NCBI GenBank assembly: GCA_027886175.1
Contig: JAJNNQ010000130.1
Span: 16,757,501-16,821,500 of the forward strand
Length of the DNA: 64,000 nt
Source: Phylloscopus collybita
Taxonomy: Eukaryota; Chordata; Aves; Passeriformes; Phylloscopidae
Direction: 5' to 3'
How positions within the stretch are numbered: position 1 is the stretch's first letter; every line of letters starts with the position of its first letter. The position numbers and the translations under genes were made by a program. The notes beneath the pieces were generated by a model. The model was not told the DNA's origin and ran no database searches. It saw only the letters and a list, made by a program, of their open reading frames with translations. Positions 34,798-47,770 of the stretch are shown piece by piece.

Positions 34798-36425
34798 ATG
34801 GGAAACCAAAGTCTCCACCCCAATTTCCTGATGTCATTTTCTAGGAGGCCTCTGGCACTACAAGACGAGACTAACTTCCAACTGGTGGCATATTGCATCT
34901 AGGAGATATCCTCATTTGTATGTAATTTTAGTAGGCATAAGCCCAGTGGCAGGCAGACAGCATTAGACAGGAACCGTGGCCCTTTGCCATGGGAAACCAA
35001 AGTCTCCACCCCAGCTTCTTGATGTCAATTTGTAGGAAGCCTTTTGCTCTACAGGGGGAGACAAACTTCCATTTGGTGGTAGATTGCACGTGAGAGACAT
35101 CTTCAATGGTATGGAATTTTATTGGAATTTTAATAGGCAGAAGCCTTGTGGCAGGCAAACATCATTAGACACGAACGCTGTCGCATTTCCATGGGAAACC
35201 AAAGTCTCCACTCCAGGTTCCTGATGTCAGTTTGTAGGAGGCCTTTGGCACTACAAGGGCAGACAAAGTTCCGTCTGGTGGTAAATTGCATTGAGGAGAT
35301 ATCCTCATTTGTATGGAATTTCAGATGGCAGAAGCCCAGTGGCAGGCAGACAGCATTAGACACGAACAATGGACCTTTTCCATGGGAAACCAAAGTCTCC
35401 ACCTCACGTTCCTGATGTCAGTTTGTAGGAGGCCTTTGGAAATACAAGGGCAGGCAAACTTCCATCTGGTGGTAGATTGCACCTGGGAGATAACCTCATT
35501 TCTATAGAATTTTAGTGGAATTTTAGTAGGCATAAGGCCAGTGGCTGCCAGACAGCATTAGACACGAACGGTGGGCATTTCTTTGGGAAACAAAAGTCTC
35601 CACCCCCCGTTCGGGATGTCAGTTTTTAGGAGGCCTTTGGCACTACGGGGGCAGAAAAACTTCCACCCAGTGGTAGATTACACCTGGGAGATATCCTCAT
35701 TTGTATGGAACTTCAGCAGTCATCACCACAGTGCCAGGCAGACAGCATTAGACAGGAACGGTGGTCCTTTTCCATGGGCAAGCAAAGTCTCCACCCCAGG
35801 TTCCTGATGGCAGTTTGTAGGAGGCCTTTGGAAACACAAGGGCAGAGAATCTTCCATCTGGTGTTAGATTGCACCTGGGAGATATACTCATTTGTATGGA
35901 ATTTTAGTGGAATATTAGTAGACAGAATCCCAGCTGCAGGTAGACAGAATTAGACATGAATAGTGGCTCATTTCCATGGGAAACCAAAGTCTCCACCCCA
36001 GGTTCCTCATGTCATTTTCTAGGAGGCCTCTGGCACTACAGGAGGAGACAAAGTTCCAATTGGTGGCATATTGCATCTAGGAGATATCCTCATTTGTATG
36101 TAATTTTAATAGCCATAAGCCCAGTGGCAGGCAGACAGTATTAGACGCGAACGGTGGCCCTTTTCCATGGGAAACCAAAGTCTCCGCCTCAGGTTCTTGA
36201 TGTCAATTTGTAGGAAGCCTTTGGCTCTTCAGGGGCAGACAAACTTCCATCTGGTGGTAGATTGCACCTGGGAGACATCCTCATTTGTATAGAATTTTAG
36301 TGGAATTTTAGTCGGCATAAGCCCAGTGTCTCGCAGACAGCATTAGACACGAACTGTGGTCCATTTCCTTGGGAAACCAAAGTCTCCATCTCACGTGCCT
36401 GATGTCAGTTTGTAGGAGGCCTTTG
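34798..36425 (+). repeat. Higher-order repeat copy A5, truncated
   Basis: Follows A3/A4 closely (for example 35146-35415 with 26943-27212, and 35571-35807 with 27368-27604). It departs at about 36425, in the GGCCTTTGG part of a monomer, where the continuation no longer matches any A copy. This is the right boundary of the + oriented higher-order array. Confidence 0.82.
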
Positions 36426-37989
36426 GAACTACAAGGGCAGACAAACTTCCGTCAGGTGGTAGATTGCACCTGGGAGATATCCTCATTTGTAGAGAATTTT
36501 ATTGGAATTCTAGTAGGCATAAGCCAAGTGGCTGGCAGAGAGCATTAGACACAAACGGTGGCCCATTTCCTTGGGAAACCAAAGTCTCCATCTCACGTTC
36601 CTGATGTCAGTTTGTAGGAGGCCTTTGGTACTACAAGGGCAGGCATACTTCTATCTTGTGGTTGATTGCATCGCAGAGATATCCTCATTTTTATGGAACT
36701 TCAGCAGTCATAACCACTGTACCAGGCAGACAGCATTAGACAGGAACAGTGGTCTTTTTCCATGGGAAACCAAAGTCTCCACACTACGTTCCCGATATCA
36801 GGTTTTAGGAGGTCTTTTGCAGTACATGGGAAGACAAACTTCCGTCTGTTGGTTTATTTCATCGGGGAGATATCCTCATTTGTATGGAATTTCAGCAGGC
36901 AGAAGCCCAGTGGCAGGCAGAGAGCATTAGACACAAACGGTGGCCCTTTTCCATGGGAAACCAAAGTCTCCAACCCAGGCTTCTGATGTCGGTTTTCAGG
37001 AGGCCTTTGGCATTAAAAGTGTAGACAAACATCCATCTGGTGGGAAATTGCATTTGGGAGATATCCTCATACGTATGGAATTTTAGTAGGCATATACCCA
37101 CTGGCAGGCAGCAGCATTAGACATGAACAATGGGCCTTTTTCATGGAAAAACTAATTATCCATCCTCACGTTCCTGATGTCATGTTTTAGGAGGCCTTTG
37201 GCACTACAAGAGCAGACAAACTTCCACGTGGTGGTAGATTGCACCTGAGAGATATTCTCATTTGTAAAGAATTTTAGACGAATTTTAGTACGCAGATTCC
37301 AAGCGGCAGGCAGACAGAATTAGACAGGAATAGTGGCCCTTTTCCAGGAGAAATGAAAGTTTGCAGGCCAGGTTCCTGATGTCAGTTTTTAGGAGGCCTT
37401 TTGCACTACAAGAACAGACAAACTTCCAACTGGTGGCATATTGCATCTGGGAGATATCCTCATTTGTATGTAATTTCTGTAGCCATAAGCCCAGTGGCCG
37501 GGCGACAGCATTAGACACGAACGGTGGCCCTTTTCCATGGGAAGCCGAATTCTCCACTCCAGGCTCCTGATGTCTCTTTGTAGGAGGCCTTTTGCACTAC
37601 AGGGGCAGAAAAAATTCCATCAGGTGGTTGATTGCATCGGAGAGATTTCCCAATTTCTTTGGAATTTCAGCAGGCAGAAGCCCAGTGGCAGGCAGACAGC
37701 ATTAGACATGAACGCTGGCCCTTTTCCATGGGAAAACAAAGTCTCCACCCCTGATTCCTGATGTCAGTGTTTTAGGAGGGCTTTGGTACTACAAGGGCAG
37801 AGAATCTTCCATCTGGTTGTAGATTGCACCTGGGAGATATCCTCATTTCTATGGAATTTTAGTGGAATTTTAATAGGAAGAAGCCCAGTGGCAAGCAGAC
37901 AGCATTACACACAAACGGTGGCCCATTTGTATGGGAAACCAAAGTGGCCACTCCCGGTTCCTGATGTCAGTTTTTAGGAGGCCTTTGCC
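36426..37989 (+). repeat. 191/202-bp satellite, transition segment
   Basis: About eight monomers outside the 5868-bp array. The last part (about 37.78-37.99 kb) is the natural left neighbour of the solo-LTR block. It has a close inverted counterpart at about 57.72-57.92 kb. No gene is seen. Confidence 0.85.
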
Positions 37990-40336
37990 ACTACAAGGGC
38001 AGGCAAACTTCCATCTGGTGGTAAATTGCATCTGCGAGATATGCTCATTTGTATGGAGATTTAGCAGGCATATGCCCAGTGGCAGGCACACAGCATTAGG
38101 CATGAACAGTGCCCTATTCCACGGGAAACCAAATTATACATCCTACGTTGTGGAGAGAATGTGAATTGGAAGGGACAGACTGCGTTTGCGGAAGACGAAT
38201 CGGGTTGTAACGCGAAGCAGGGCCAGGCACATCCCTCTCCAGAGATAACCTTTATCTCAAGGTCACAGACCCCTCTCTCTTTCCTTGCATACCAGTACTT
38301 TTCCACTACCCTTAAGAAACTAGTAAGACCCCCTATGACGTAGCGAAACCCAGAAGGTACTTAAACCCTGTGTTTTAGATAATAAACGCTTTTGACCAAA
38401 CACATCACATTGGTGTTAACTGAGTCATTTGCCCGAACCCCACGCTCGCAGCTCGTGGTGGTCGTGTCTTCAATTAAACCCAGGCCACCAAGGCGATGGC
38501 TGAATAAGCCGCAACACTACGTTTAAGAAGAGAGTTTATAGGAGCCCTTTGGCACTACAAGGGCAGAGAAACTTCAAACCGGGAGTAGATTGCACCTGCG
38601 AGATATTCTCAATTTTATAGAATTTTAGAGGAATTTCAGTCCGCCGAATCCCACCGGCAGGCACACAGAATTAGACATGAATAGCGGCCTTTTCCAGGGG
38701 AAACCAAAGTCTCCAGGCCAGGTTCCTGATGTCAGCTTTTAGGAGGCCTTTTGCACTACAAGAACAGACAAACTTCCGACTGGTGGCATATTGCATCTTG
38801 GAGATATCCTCATTTGTATGGAATTATAGTGGAATTAAAGTAGGCAGAAGCCCAGTGGCAAGTAGACAGCATTAAACACCAACGGTGGCCCATTTCCATG
38901 GGAAACCAAAGTCTCCACCCCACGTTCATGATGTCCGTTTCTAGGAGGCCTTTGGAACTACAAGAGCAGACAAACTTCCAACTGGTGGCATATTGCATCT
39001 GGGAGATATCCTCATTTGTATGTAATTTCTGTAGCCATAAGCCCAGTGGCCGGCAGACAGCATTAGACACGAACGGTGGCCCTTTTCCATGGGAAACCGA
39101 ATTCTCCACTCCAGGCTCCTGATGTCAATTTGTAGGAGGCCTTTGGCACTACAGGGGCAGACAAACTTCCATCAGCTGGTTGATTGCATCGGAGAGATTT
39201 CCAAATATCTTTGGAATTTCAGCAGGCAGAAGCCCAGTGGCAGGCAGACAGCATTAGACATGAACGCTGGCCCTTTTCCATGGGAAAACAAAGTCTCCAC
39301 CCCTGGTTCCTGATGTCAGTTTTTTAGGAGGGCTTTGGTACTACAAGGGCAGAGAATCTTCCATCTGGTTGTAGATTGCACCTGGGAGATATCTTCATTT
39401 CTATGGAATTTTAGTGGAATTTTAATAAGAAGAAGCCCAGTGGCAAGCAGACAGCATTACACATGAACGGTGGCCCATTTGTATGGGAAACCAAAGTCGC
39501 CACTCCCGGTTCCTGATGTCAGTTTTTAGGAGGTTTTTGCCACTACAAGGGCAGGCAAACTTCCATCTGGTGGTAAATTGCATCTGCGAGATATCCTCAT
39601 TTGTATGGAATTTTAGCAGGCATACGCCCAGTGGCAGGCACACAGCATTAGGCATAAACAGTGCCCTATTCCACGGGAAACCAAAGTATACATCCCACGT
39701 TTAAGAAGTGAGTTTATAGGAGCCCTTTGGCACTACAAGAGCAGAGAAACTTCAAACCGGGAGTAGATTGCACCTGCAAGATATTCTCAATTTTATAGAA
39801 TTTTAGAGGAATTTCAGTACGCCAAATCCCACCGGCAGGCACACAGAATTATACATGAATAGTGGCCTTTTCCAGGGGAAACCAAAGCCTCCAGGCCAGG
39901 TTCCTGATGTCTGTTTTTAGGAGGCCTTTTGCACTACAAGAACAGACAACCTTCCGACTGGTGGCATATTGCATCTTGGAGATATCCTCATTTGTATGGA
40001 ATTCTAGTGCAATCACGGTAGGCAGAAGCCCAGTGGCAAGTAGATAGCATTAAACACCAACGGTGGCCCATTTCCATGGGAAACCAAAGTCTCCTCTCCA
40101 GGTTCCTGATGTCAATTTGTAGGAAGCCTTTGGCTCTACAGGGGGAGACAAACTTCCATCTGGTGGTAGATTGCACCTGGGAGACATCCTCATTTGTAAG
40201 GAATTTTAGTGGGATTTTAATAGGCAGAAGCCTAGTGGCAGGAACACATCATTAGACACAAACGCTGGCCCATTTCCATGGGAAACCAAAGTCTCCACTC
40301 CAGGTTCCTGGTGTCAGTTTGTAGGAGGCCTTTGGA
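37990..40336 (+). repeat. Solo-LTR block copy B1 (2347 bp)
   Basis: First of three direct tandem copies with an exact spacing of 2347 bp. Each holds about ten satellite monomers plus one 368-bp solo LTR with its target duplication. The join between copies lies in the conserved ACTACAAGGGCAGGCAAAC stretch. The flank left of the join differs between B1 (TTTGCC before it) and B2 (TTTGGA before it), which locates the crossover there. Confidence 0.88.
38149..38516 (+). mobile_element. Solo LTR, copy 1 (368 bp)
   Basis: Starts TGTGGAGAGAATG and ends AAGCCGCAACA, giving canonical TG...CA ends. It is flanked by the direct repeat CTACGT at 38143-38148 and 38517-38522. Inside are a TTAAA-type promoter-like element near 38360 and a polyadenylation signal AATAAA at 38381-38386. 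A 6-bp duplication, LTR ends and no internal retroviral sequence indicate a class II LTR reduced by recombination between the two LTRs of a provirus. It is unrelated in sequence to the 716-bp LTR at 9263 apart from the shared GCAACA end. A 60-codon frame inside it is not a gene. Confidence 0.88.
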
Positions 40337-42683
40337 ACTACAAGGGCAGGCAAACTTCCATCTGGTGGTAAATTGCATCTGCGAGATATGCTCATTTGTA
40401 TGGAGATTTAGCAGGCATATGCCCAGTGGCAGGCACACAGCATTAGGCATGAACAGTGCCCTATTCCACGGGAAACCAAATTATACATCCTACGTTGTGG
40501 AGAGAATGTGAATTGGAAGGGACAGACTGCGTTTGCGGAAGACGAATCGGGTTGTAACGCGAAGCAGGGCCAGGCACATCCCTCTCCAGAGATAACCTTT
40601 ATCTCAAGGTCACAGACCCCTCTCTCTTTCCTTGCATACCAGTACTTTTCCACTACCCTTAAGAAACTAGTAAGACCCCCTATGACGTAGCGAAACCCAG
40701 AAGGTACTTAAACCCTGTGTTTTAGATAATAAACGCTTTTGACCAAACACATCACATTGGTGTTAACTGAGTCATTTGCCCGAACCCCACGCTCGCAGCT
40801 CGTGGTGGTCGTGTCTTCAATTAAACCCAGGCCACCAAGGCGATGGCTGAATAAGCCGCAACACTACGTTTAAGAAGAGAGTTTATAGGAGCCCTTTGGC
40901 ACTACAAGGGCAGAGAAACTTCAAACCGGGAGTAGATTGCACCTGCGAGATATTCTCAATTTTATAGAATTTTAGAGGAATTTCAGTCCGCCGAATCCCA
41001 CCGGCAGGCACACAGAATTAGACATGAATAGCGGCCTTTTCCAGGGGAAACCAAAGTCTCCAGGCCAGGTTCCTGATGTCAGCTTTTAGGAGGCCTTTTG
41101 CACTACAAGAACAGACAAACTTCCGACTGGTGGCATATTGCATCTTGGAGATATCCTCATTTGTATGGAATTATAGTGGAATTAAAGTAGGCAGAAGCCC
41201 AGTGGCAAGTAGACAGCATTAAACACCAACGGTGGCCCATTTCCATGGGAAACCAAAGTCTCCACCCCACGTTCATGATGTCCGTTTCTAGGAGGCCTTT
41301 GGAACTACAAGAGCAGACAAACTTCCAACTGGTGGCATATTGCATCTGGGAGATATCCTCATTTGTATGTAATTTCTGTAGCCATAAGCCCAGTGGCCGG
41401 CAGACAGCATTAGACACGAACGGTGGCCCTTTTCCATGGGAAACCGAATTCTCCACTCCAGGCTCCTGATGTCAATTTGTAGGAGGCCTTTGGCACTACA
41501 GGGGCAGACAAACTTCCATCAGCTGGTTGATTGCATCGGAGAGATTTCCAAATATCTTTGGAATTTCAGCAGGCAGAAGCCCAGTGGCAGGCAGACAGCA
41601 TTAGACATGAACGCTGGCCCTTTTCCATGGGAAAACAAAGTCTCCACCCCTGGTTCCTGATGTCAGTTTTTTAGGAGGGCTTTGGTACTACAAGGGCAGA
41701 GAATCTTCCATCTGGTTGTAGATTGCACCTGGGAGATATCTTCATTTCTATGGAATTTTAGTGGAATTTTAATAAGAAGAAGCCCAGTGGCAAGCAGACA
41801 GCATTACACATGAACGGTGGCCCATTTGTATGGGAAACCAAAGTCGCCACTCCCGGTTCCTGATGTCAGTTTTTAGGAGGTTTTTGCCACTACAAGGGCA
41901 GGCAAACTTCCATCTGGTGGTAAATTGCATCTGCGAGATATCCTCATTTGTATGGAATTTTAGCAGGCATACGCCCAGTGGCAGGCACACAGCATTAGGC
42001 ATAAACAGTGCCCTATTCCACGGGAAACCAAAGTATACATCCCACGTTTAAGAAGTGAGTTTATAGGAGCCCTTTGGCACTACAAGAGCAGAGAAACTTC
42101 AAACCGGGAGTAGATTGCACCTGCAAGATATTCTCAATTTTATAGAATTTTAGAGGAATTTCAGTACGCCAAATCCCACCGGCAGGCACACAGAATTATA
42201 CATGAATAGTGGCCTTTTCCAGGGGAAACCAAAGCCTCCAGGCCAGGTTCCTGATGTCTGTTTTTAGGAGGCCTTTTGCACTACAAGAACAGACAACCTT
42301 CCGACTGGTGGCATATTGCATCTTGGAGATATCCTCATTTGTATGGAATTCTAGTGCAATCACGGTAGGCAGAAGCCCAGTGGCAAGTAGACAGCATTAA
42401 ACACCAACGGTGGCCCATTTCCATGGGAAACCAAAGTCTCCTCTCCAGGTTCCTGATGTCAATTTGTAGGAAGCCTTTGGCTCTACAGGGGGAGACAAAC
42501 TTCCATCTGGTGGTAGATTGCACCTGGGAGACATCCTCATTTGTAAGGAATTTTAGTGGGATTTTAATAGGCAGAAGCCTAGTGGCAGGAACACATCATT
42601 AGACACAAACGCTGGCCCATTTCCATGGGAAACCAAAGTCTCCACTCCAGGTTCCTGGTGTCAGTTTGTAGGAGGCCTTTGGA
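40337..42683 (+). repeat. Solo-LTR block copy B2 (2347 bp)
   Basis: Nearly identical to B1 and B3. A private difference against B3 is GTAGATAGC against GTAGACAGC near 40050 and 42397. No gene is seen. Confidence 0.88.
40496..40863 (+). mobile_element. Solo LTR, copy 2
   Basis: Same 368-bp LTR in block B2, with CTACGT at 40490-40495 and 40864-40869. It has the same insertion point and the same flanks as copy 1, so it arose by duplication of the block and not by a new insertion. Confidence 0.88.
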
Positions 42684-45030
42684 ACTACAAGGGCAGGCAA
42701 ACTTCCATCTGGTGGTAAATTGCATCTGCGAGATATGCTCATTTGTATGGAGATTTAGCAGGCATATGCCCAGTGGCAGGCACACAGCATTAGGCATGAA
42801 CAGTGCCCTATTCCACGGGAAACCAAATTATACATTCTACGTTGTGGAGAGAATGTGAATTGGAAGGGACAGACTGCGTTTGCGGAAGACGAATCGGGTT
42901 GTAACGCGAAGCAGGGCCAGGCACATCCCTCTCCAAAGATAACCTTTATCTCAAGGTCACAGACCCCTCTCTCTTTCCTTGCATACCAGTACTTTTCCAC
43001 TACCCTTAAGAAACTAGTAAGACCCCCTATGACGTAGCGAAACCCAGAAGGTACTTAAACCCTGTGTTTTAGATAATAAACGCTTTTGACCAAACACATC
43101 ACATTGGTGTTAACTGAGTCATTTGCCCGAACCCCACGCTCGCAGCTCGTGGTGGTCGTGTCTTCAATTAAACCCAGGCCACCAAGGCGATGGCTGAATA
43201 AGCCGCAACACTACGTTTAAGAAGAGAGTTTATAGGAGCCCTTTGGCACTACAAGGGCAGAGAAACTTCAAACCGGGAGTAGATTGCACCTGCGAGATAT
43301 TCTCAATTTTATAGAATTTTAGAGGAATTTCAGTCCGCCGAATCCCACCGGCAGGCACACAGAATTAGACATGAATAGCGGCCTTTTCCAGGGGAAACCA
43401 AAGTCTCCAGGCCAGGTTCCTGATGTCAGCTTTTAGGAGGCCTTTTGCACTACAAGAACAGACAAACTTCCGACTGGTGGCATATTGCATCTTGGAGATA
43501 TCCTCATTTGTATGGAATTATAGTGGAATTAAAGTAGGCAGAAGCCCAGTGGCAAGTAGACAGCATTAAACACCAACGGTGGCCCATTTCCATGGGAAAC
43601 CAAAGTCTCCACCCCACGTTCATGATGTCCGTTTCTAGGAGGCCTTTGGAACTACAAGAGCAGACAAACTTCCAACTGGTGGCATATTGCATCTGGGAGA
43701 TATCCTCATTTGTATGTAATTTCTGTAGCCATAAGCCCAGTGGCCGGCAGACAGCATTAGACACGAACGGTGGCCCTTTTCCATGGGAAACCGAATTCTC
43801 CACTCCAGGCTCCTGATGTCAATTTGTAGGAGGCCTTTGGCACTACAGGGGCAGACAAACTTCCATCAGCTGGTTGATTGCATCGGAGAGATTTCCAAAT
43901 ATCTTTGGAATTTCAGCAGGCAGAAGCCCAGTGGCAGGCAGACAGCATTAGACATGAACGCTGGCCCTTTTCCATGGGAAAACAAAGTCTCCACCCCTGG
44001 TTCCTGATGTCAGTTTTTTAGGAGGGCTTTGGTACTACAAGGGCAGAGAATCTTCCATCTGGTTGTAGATTGCACCTGGGAGATATCTTCATTTCTATGG
44101 AATTTTAGTGGAATTTTAATAAGAAGAAGCCCAGTGGCAAGCAGACAGCATTACACATGAACGGTGGCCCATTTTCATGGGAAACCAAAGTCGCCACTCC
44201 CGGTTCCTGATGTCAGTTTTTAGGAGGTTTTTGCCACTACAAGGGCAGGCAAACTTCCATCTGGTGGTAAATTGCATCTGCGAGATATCCTCATTTGTAT
44301 GGAATTTTAGCAGGCATACGCCCAGTGGCAGGCACACAGCATTAGGCATAAACAGTGCCCTATTCCACGGGAAACCAAAGTATACATCCCACGTTTAAGA
44401 AGTGAGTTTATAGGAGCCCTTTGGCACTACAAGGGCAGAGAAACTTCAAACCGGGAGTAGATTGCACCTGCGAGATATTCTCAATTTTATAGAATTTTAG
44501 AGGAATTTCAGTACGCCAAATCCCACCGGCAGGCACACAGAATTATACATGAATAGTGGCCTTTTCCAGGGGAAACCAAAGCCTCCAGGCCAGGTTCCTG
44601 ATGTCTGTTTTTAGGAGGCCTTTTGCACTACAAGAACAGACAACCTTCCGACTGGTGGCATATTGCATCTTGGAGATATCCTCATTTGTATGGAATTCTA
44701 GTGCAATCACGGTAGGCAGAAGCCCAGTGGCAAGTAGACAGCATTAAACACCAACGGTGGCCCATTTCCATGGGAAACCAAAGTCTCCTCTCCAGGTTCC
44801 TGATGTCAATTTGTAGGAAGCCTTTGGCTCTACAGGGGGAGACAAACTTCCATCTGGTGGTAGATTGCACCTGGGAGACATCCTCATTTGTAAGGAATTT
44901 TAGTGGGATTTTAATAGGCAGAAGCCTAGTGGCAGGAACACATCATTAGACACAAACGCTGGCCCATTTCCATGGGAAACCAAAGTCTCCACTCCAGGTT
45001 CCTGGTGTCAGTTTGTAGGAGGCCTTTGGA
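42684..45030 (+). repeat. Solo-LTR block copy B3 (2347 bp)
   Basis: Third copy. It differs from B1 and B2 at CATTCTACGT in place of CATCCTACGT on the left of the LTR, at CTCCAAAGATAACC within the LTR, and at CCATTTTCATGGG near 44170 where B1 and B2 have CCATTTGTATGGG. The last variant is shared with the inverted copy near 56215. After 45030 the ACTACAAGGGCAG stretch leads into a different monomer (ATAAACTTCCAACTGG). Confidence 0.87.
42843..43210 (+). mobile_element. Solo LTR, copy 3
   Basis: Same LTR in block B3, with CTACGT at 42837-42842 and 43211-43216. It differs from copies 1 and 2 by at least one base (CCAAAGATAACC for CCAGAGATAACC at about 42935). Confidence 0.88.
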
Positions 45031-47519
45031 ACTACAAGGGCAGATAAACTTCCAACTGGTGGTAGATTCCATCTGGGAGATATCCTCATTTCTCTGGAAT
45101 TTCAGCAGGCATAAGCCCAGTGGCAGACAGACAGCATTAGACAGGAACGGTGGCCCTTTTCCATAGAAAACCAAAGTCTCCACCCCACGTTACTGATGTC
45201 AATTTGCAGGAGGCCTTTGGCACTACAAGGGCTACATACTTCCATCTCGTTGTATATTCCATCAGGGAGATATCCTTCTTTGTATGGAATTTTACTGAAA
45301 TTTTAGTATGCAGAAGCCGAGTAGCCAGCAAACAGCATCAGACAAGAACGGTGGCCCATTTCCTTGGGAAATAAAAGTCTCCACCCCACATTCCTGATGT
45401 CCGTTTGTAGGAGGCCTTTGGCACTACAAGGCCAGGAAAATTTCCAACTGGTGGGAGATTGCATCTGGGAGACATCCTCATTTGTATGCAATTTTAGCTG
45501 CCATAAGCCCAGTGGCAGGCAGACAGCATTAGATTTGAACGGTGGCCCTTTTCCATGGGAAACCAAAGTCTCCACCTCACGTTCCTGATGAAAATTTGTA
45601 GGAGGCCTTTGGAATTACACGGGAAGACAAACTTCCATCTGGTAGTAGATTGTTCCTGGGAGATATCCTCATTTCTATGCAATTTTAGAAGGCAGAACCA
45701 CAGTGGCAGGTAGACTGCATTAGACACGAGCAGTGGCCCCTTTCCATGGGAAACCAATGTCTTCACTCCAGGTTCCTGATGTCTGTGTGTTGGAGGCCTT
45801 AACACTGCAAGGGCAGACAAACATCCAAGTGGTGGTGGATTCTATCTGGGAGGTATCCCCATTTGTATGGAATTTAAGACGGCATAAGCCCAGTGGCCGG
45901 CAGACAGCATTAGACAAAAACGGTGGCATTTTTCCATGGGAAACCAAAGTCTCCACCTCACGTTCCTGATGTCAGTTTGTAAGAGGCCTTAGGCACTACA
46001 AAGGCAAAGGAAAATTCACCAGGGAGGGAGATATCCTCATTTGAATGGAATTTTAGTGGAATTTTAGTCGGCAGAATCCGAAAAGTCACCAGATAGCATT
46101 AGACAAGAACGGTGGCCCTTTTCCATGGGAAACCAAAGTCTCCATCTCACGTTCCTGATGTCAGTTTGTAGGATGCCTTTGGCACTACAAAGGCAGATAA
46201 ACTTCCATCTGGTGGTAGATTCCATCTGGGAGATATCCTCATTTTTGTGGAATTTCAGCAGGCATGAGCCTAGTTCCAGGCAGACTGCATTAGACATTAA
46301 CGGTGACCCTTTTCAATGGGACACCAAAGTCTCCACCTCACGTTCCTTATGTCAGTTTATAGGAGGCCTTTGGAACTACAAGGGCACACAAACTTCCATC
46401 TCTTGGGAGAATGCAACTGTGAGATATCCTCATTTGCATAGAATTTAAGTGGAATTCTTGTGGGCAGAATCCCAGCGGCAGATAGCGAGCATTAGACACG
46501 AACGGTGGCCCTTTTCCATGGGAAATCAACGTCTCCACCTCACGATCTTTATATCAGTTACTACGAGGCCTTTGGCACTACAAGGGCAGACAAAATTCCA
46601 TCTGCTGGTAGATTCCACCTGGGAGATATCCTCTGTTGTATGGAATTTCAGCAGGCATATGCCCAGTTGCAGGCAGACAGCATTAGACACGAACGGTGGC
46701 CCTTTTCCATGGGAAACCTAAGTGTCCACCCTACGTTTAAAATGTCATTTTATACGAGGCTTTTGGCACTACAAGGGCAGAGGAACTTTCATCTGGTGGT
46801 AGATTGAACCAGGGAGGTATCCTCATTTGTATGGAATTTTAGTGGAATTTTAGTAGGAAGAAGCCCAGTTGCAGGCAGACAGCATTAGACAGGAACGGTG
46901 GCCCTTTTCCATGGAAAACCAAAGTCTCCACCCCACATTCCTGATGTAAATTTATACGAGGCTTTTGGCACGATAAGGGCAGACAAACTTCCAACTGGTG
47001 GTAGATTGCACGTGAGAGATATCTTCATTTGCATGGAATTTTAGTGGAATTTTAGTAGGCAGAATCCCAATGATTGGCAGAGAGCATAAAACACAAACGG
47101 TGTCCCTTTTCCATCAGACAAGAAGGTCTCTACCCCAGTCTCCTGATGTCAGTTTCTGGGAAGCTTTTGGCACTACAAGGCTAGAAAAACTTCCACCTGG
47201 TGGTAGAGTGCATCTGGGAGATATCCTCATTTGTATGCAATTTTAGCAGGCAGAAGCCCAGTGGCAGGCAGACAGCATTAGACAGAAACAGTGGCCATTT
47301 TCCATGGGAAACCAAAGTCTCCACCTCACATTCCTGATGTCAATTTGTAGGAGGCCTTTGGCATTACAAGGGCAAACAAAACTCCATCTCGTGGGAGAAT
47401 GCAACTGCGAGATATCCTCATTTGCATGGAATTTAAGTGGAATTCTTGTGGGCAGGATCCCAGCGGCAGGTAGAGAGCATTAGACACGAACGGTGGCTCT
47501 TTTCCATGGGACACCAAAG
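45031..47519 (+). repeat. 191/202-bp satellite, diverged segment before the strand switch
   Basis: About 13 monomers in + orientation, more diverged from one another and from the arrays than any block to the left. I see no recent duplication here. No gene is seen. Confidence 0.86.
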
Positions 47520-47525
47520 CAGGGT
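47515..47525. other. Orientation switch of the satellite array
   Basis: Left of about 47519 the monomers read on the + strand, ending in the CTTTTCCATGGGACACCAAAG part of a monomer. Right of it the sequence reads GGGTTATGCCTGCTAAAATT, the complement of the GGAATTTTAGCAGGCATAACCC part of a monomer. From here to 64000 all monomers are on the - strand. The sequences just left and right are not mirror images, so this is a breakpoint and not the tip of a perfect palindrome. Confidence 0.9.
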
Positions 47526-47770
47526 TATGCCTGCTAAAATTCCATACAAATGAGAATATCTCGCAGATGCAATTTACCACAAGATGGAAGTTTGCCTGAC
47601 CTTGTAGTGGCAAAGGCCTACTAAAATCTGACATCGGGAACGTGGTGTGGAGACTTTGGTTTCCCATGGAAAAGGGCCACCGTTCGTGTCTAATGCTGTC
47701 TGCCTGGCACTGTGGTTATGACTGCTGAAGTTCCATACAAATGTGGTTATCTCCCAGGTGCAATCTACAA
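47526..47770 (-). repeat. 191/202-bp satellite, first inverted monomers
   Basis: A little over one monomer on the - strand between the strand switch and the 2333-bp duplication. It resembles the sequence about 2333 bp downstream but with clear differences, so it lies outside the recent duplication. Confidence 0.8.

Noticed and set aside
38161..38343. 60-codon gene inside the solo LTR (also at 40508, 42855 and on the other strand at 57358)
   Set aside because: It lies wholly within an LTR with clear TG...CA ends and target duplications, and shows no recognisable domain. Its repetition follows from block duplication.
47400..47650. Perfect palindrome centred on the strand switch
   Set aside because: The monomer parts on either side of 47520 are different and not mirror images. 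Mirroring appears only at the scale of whole blocks.
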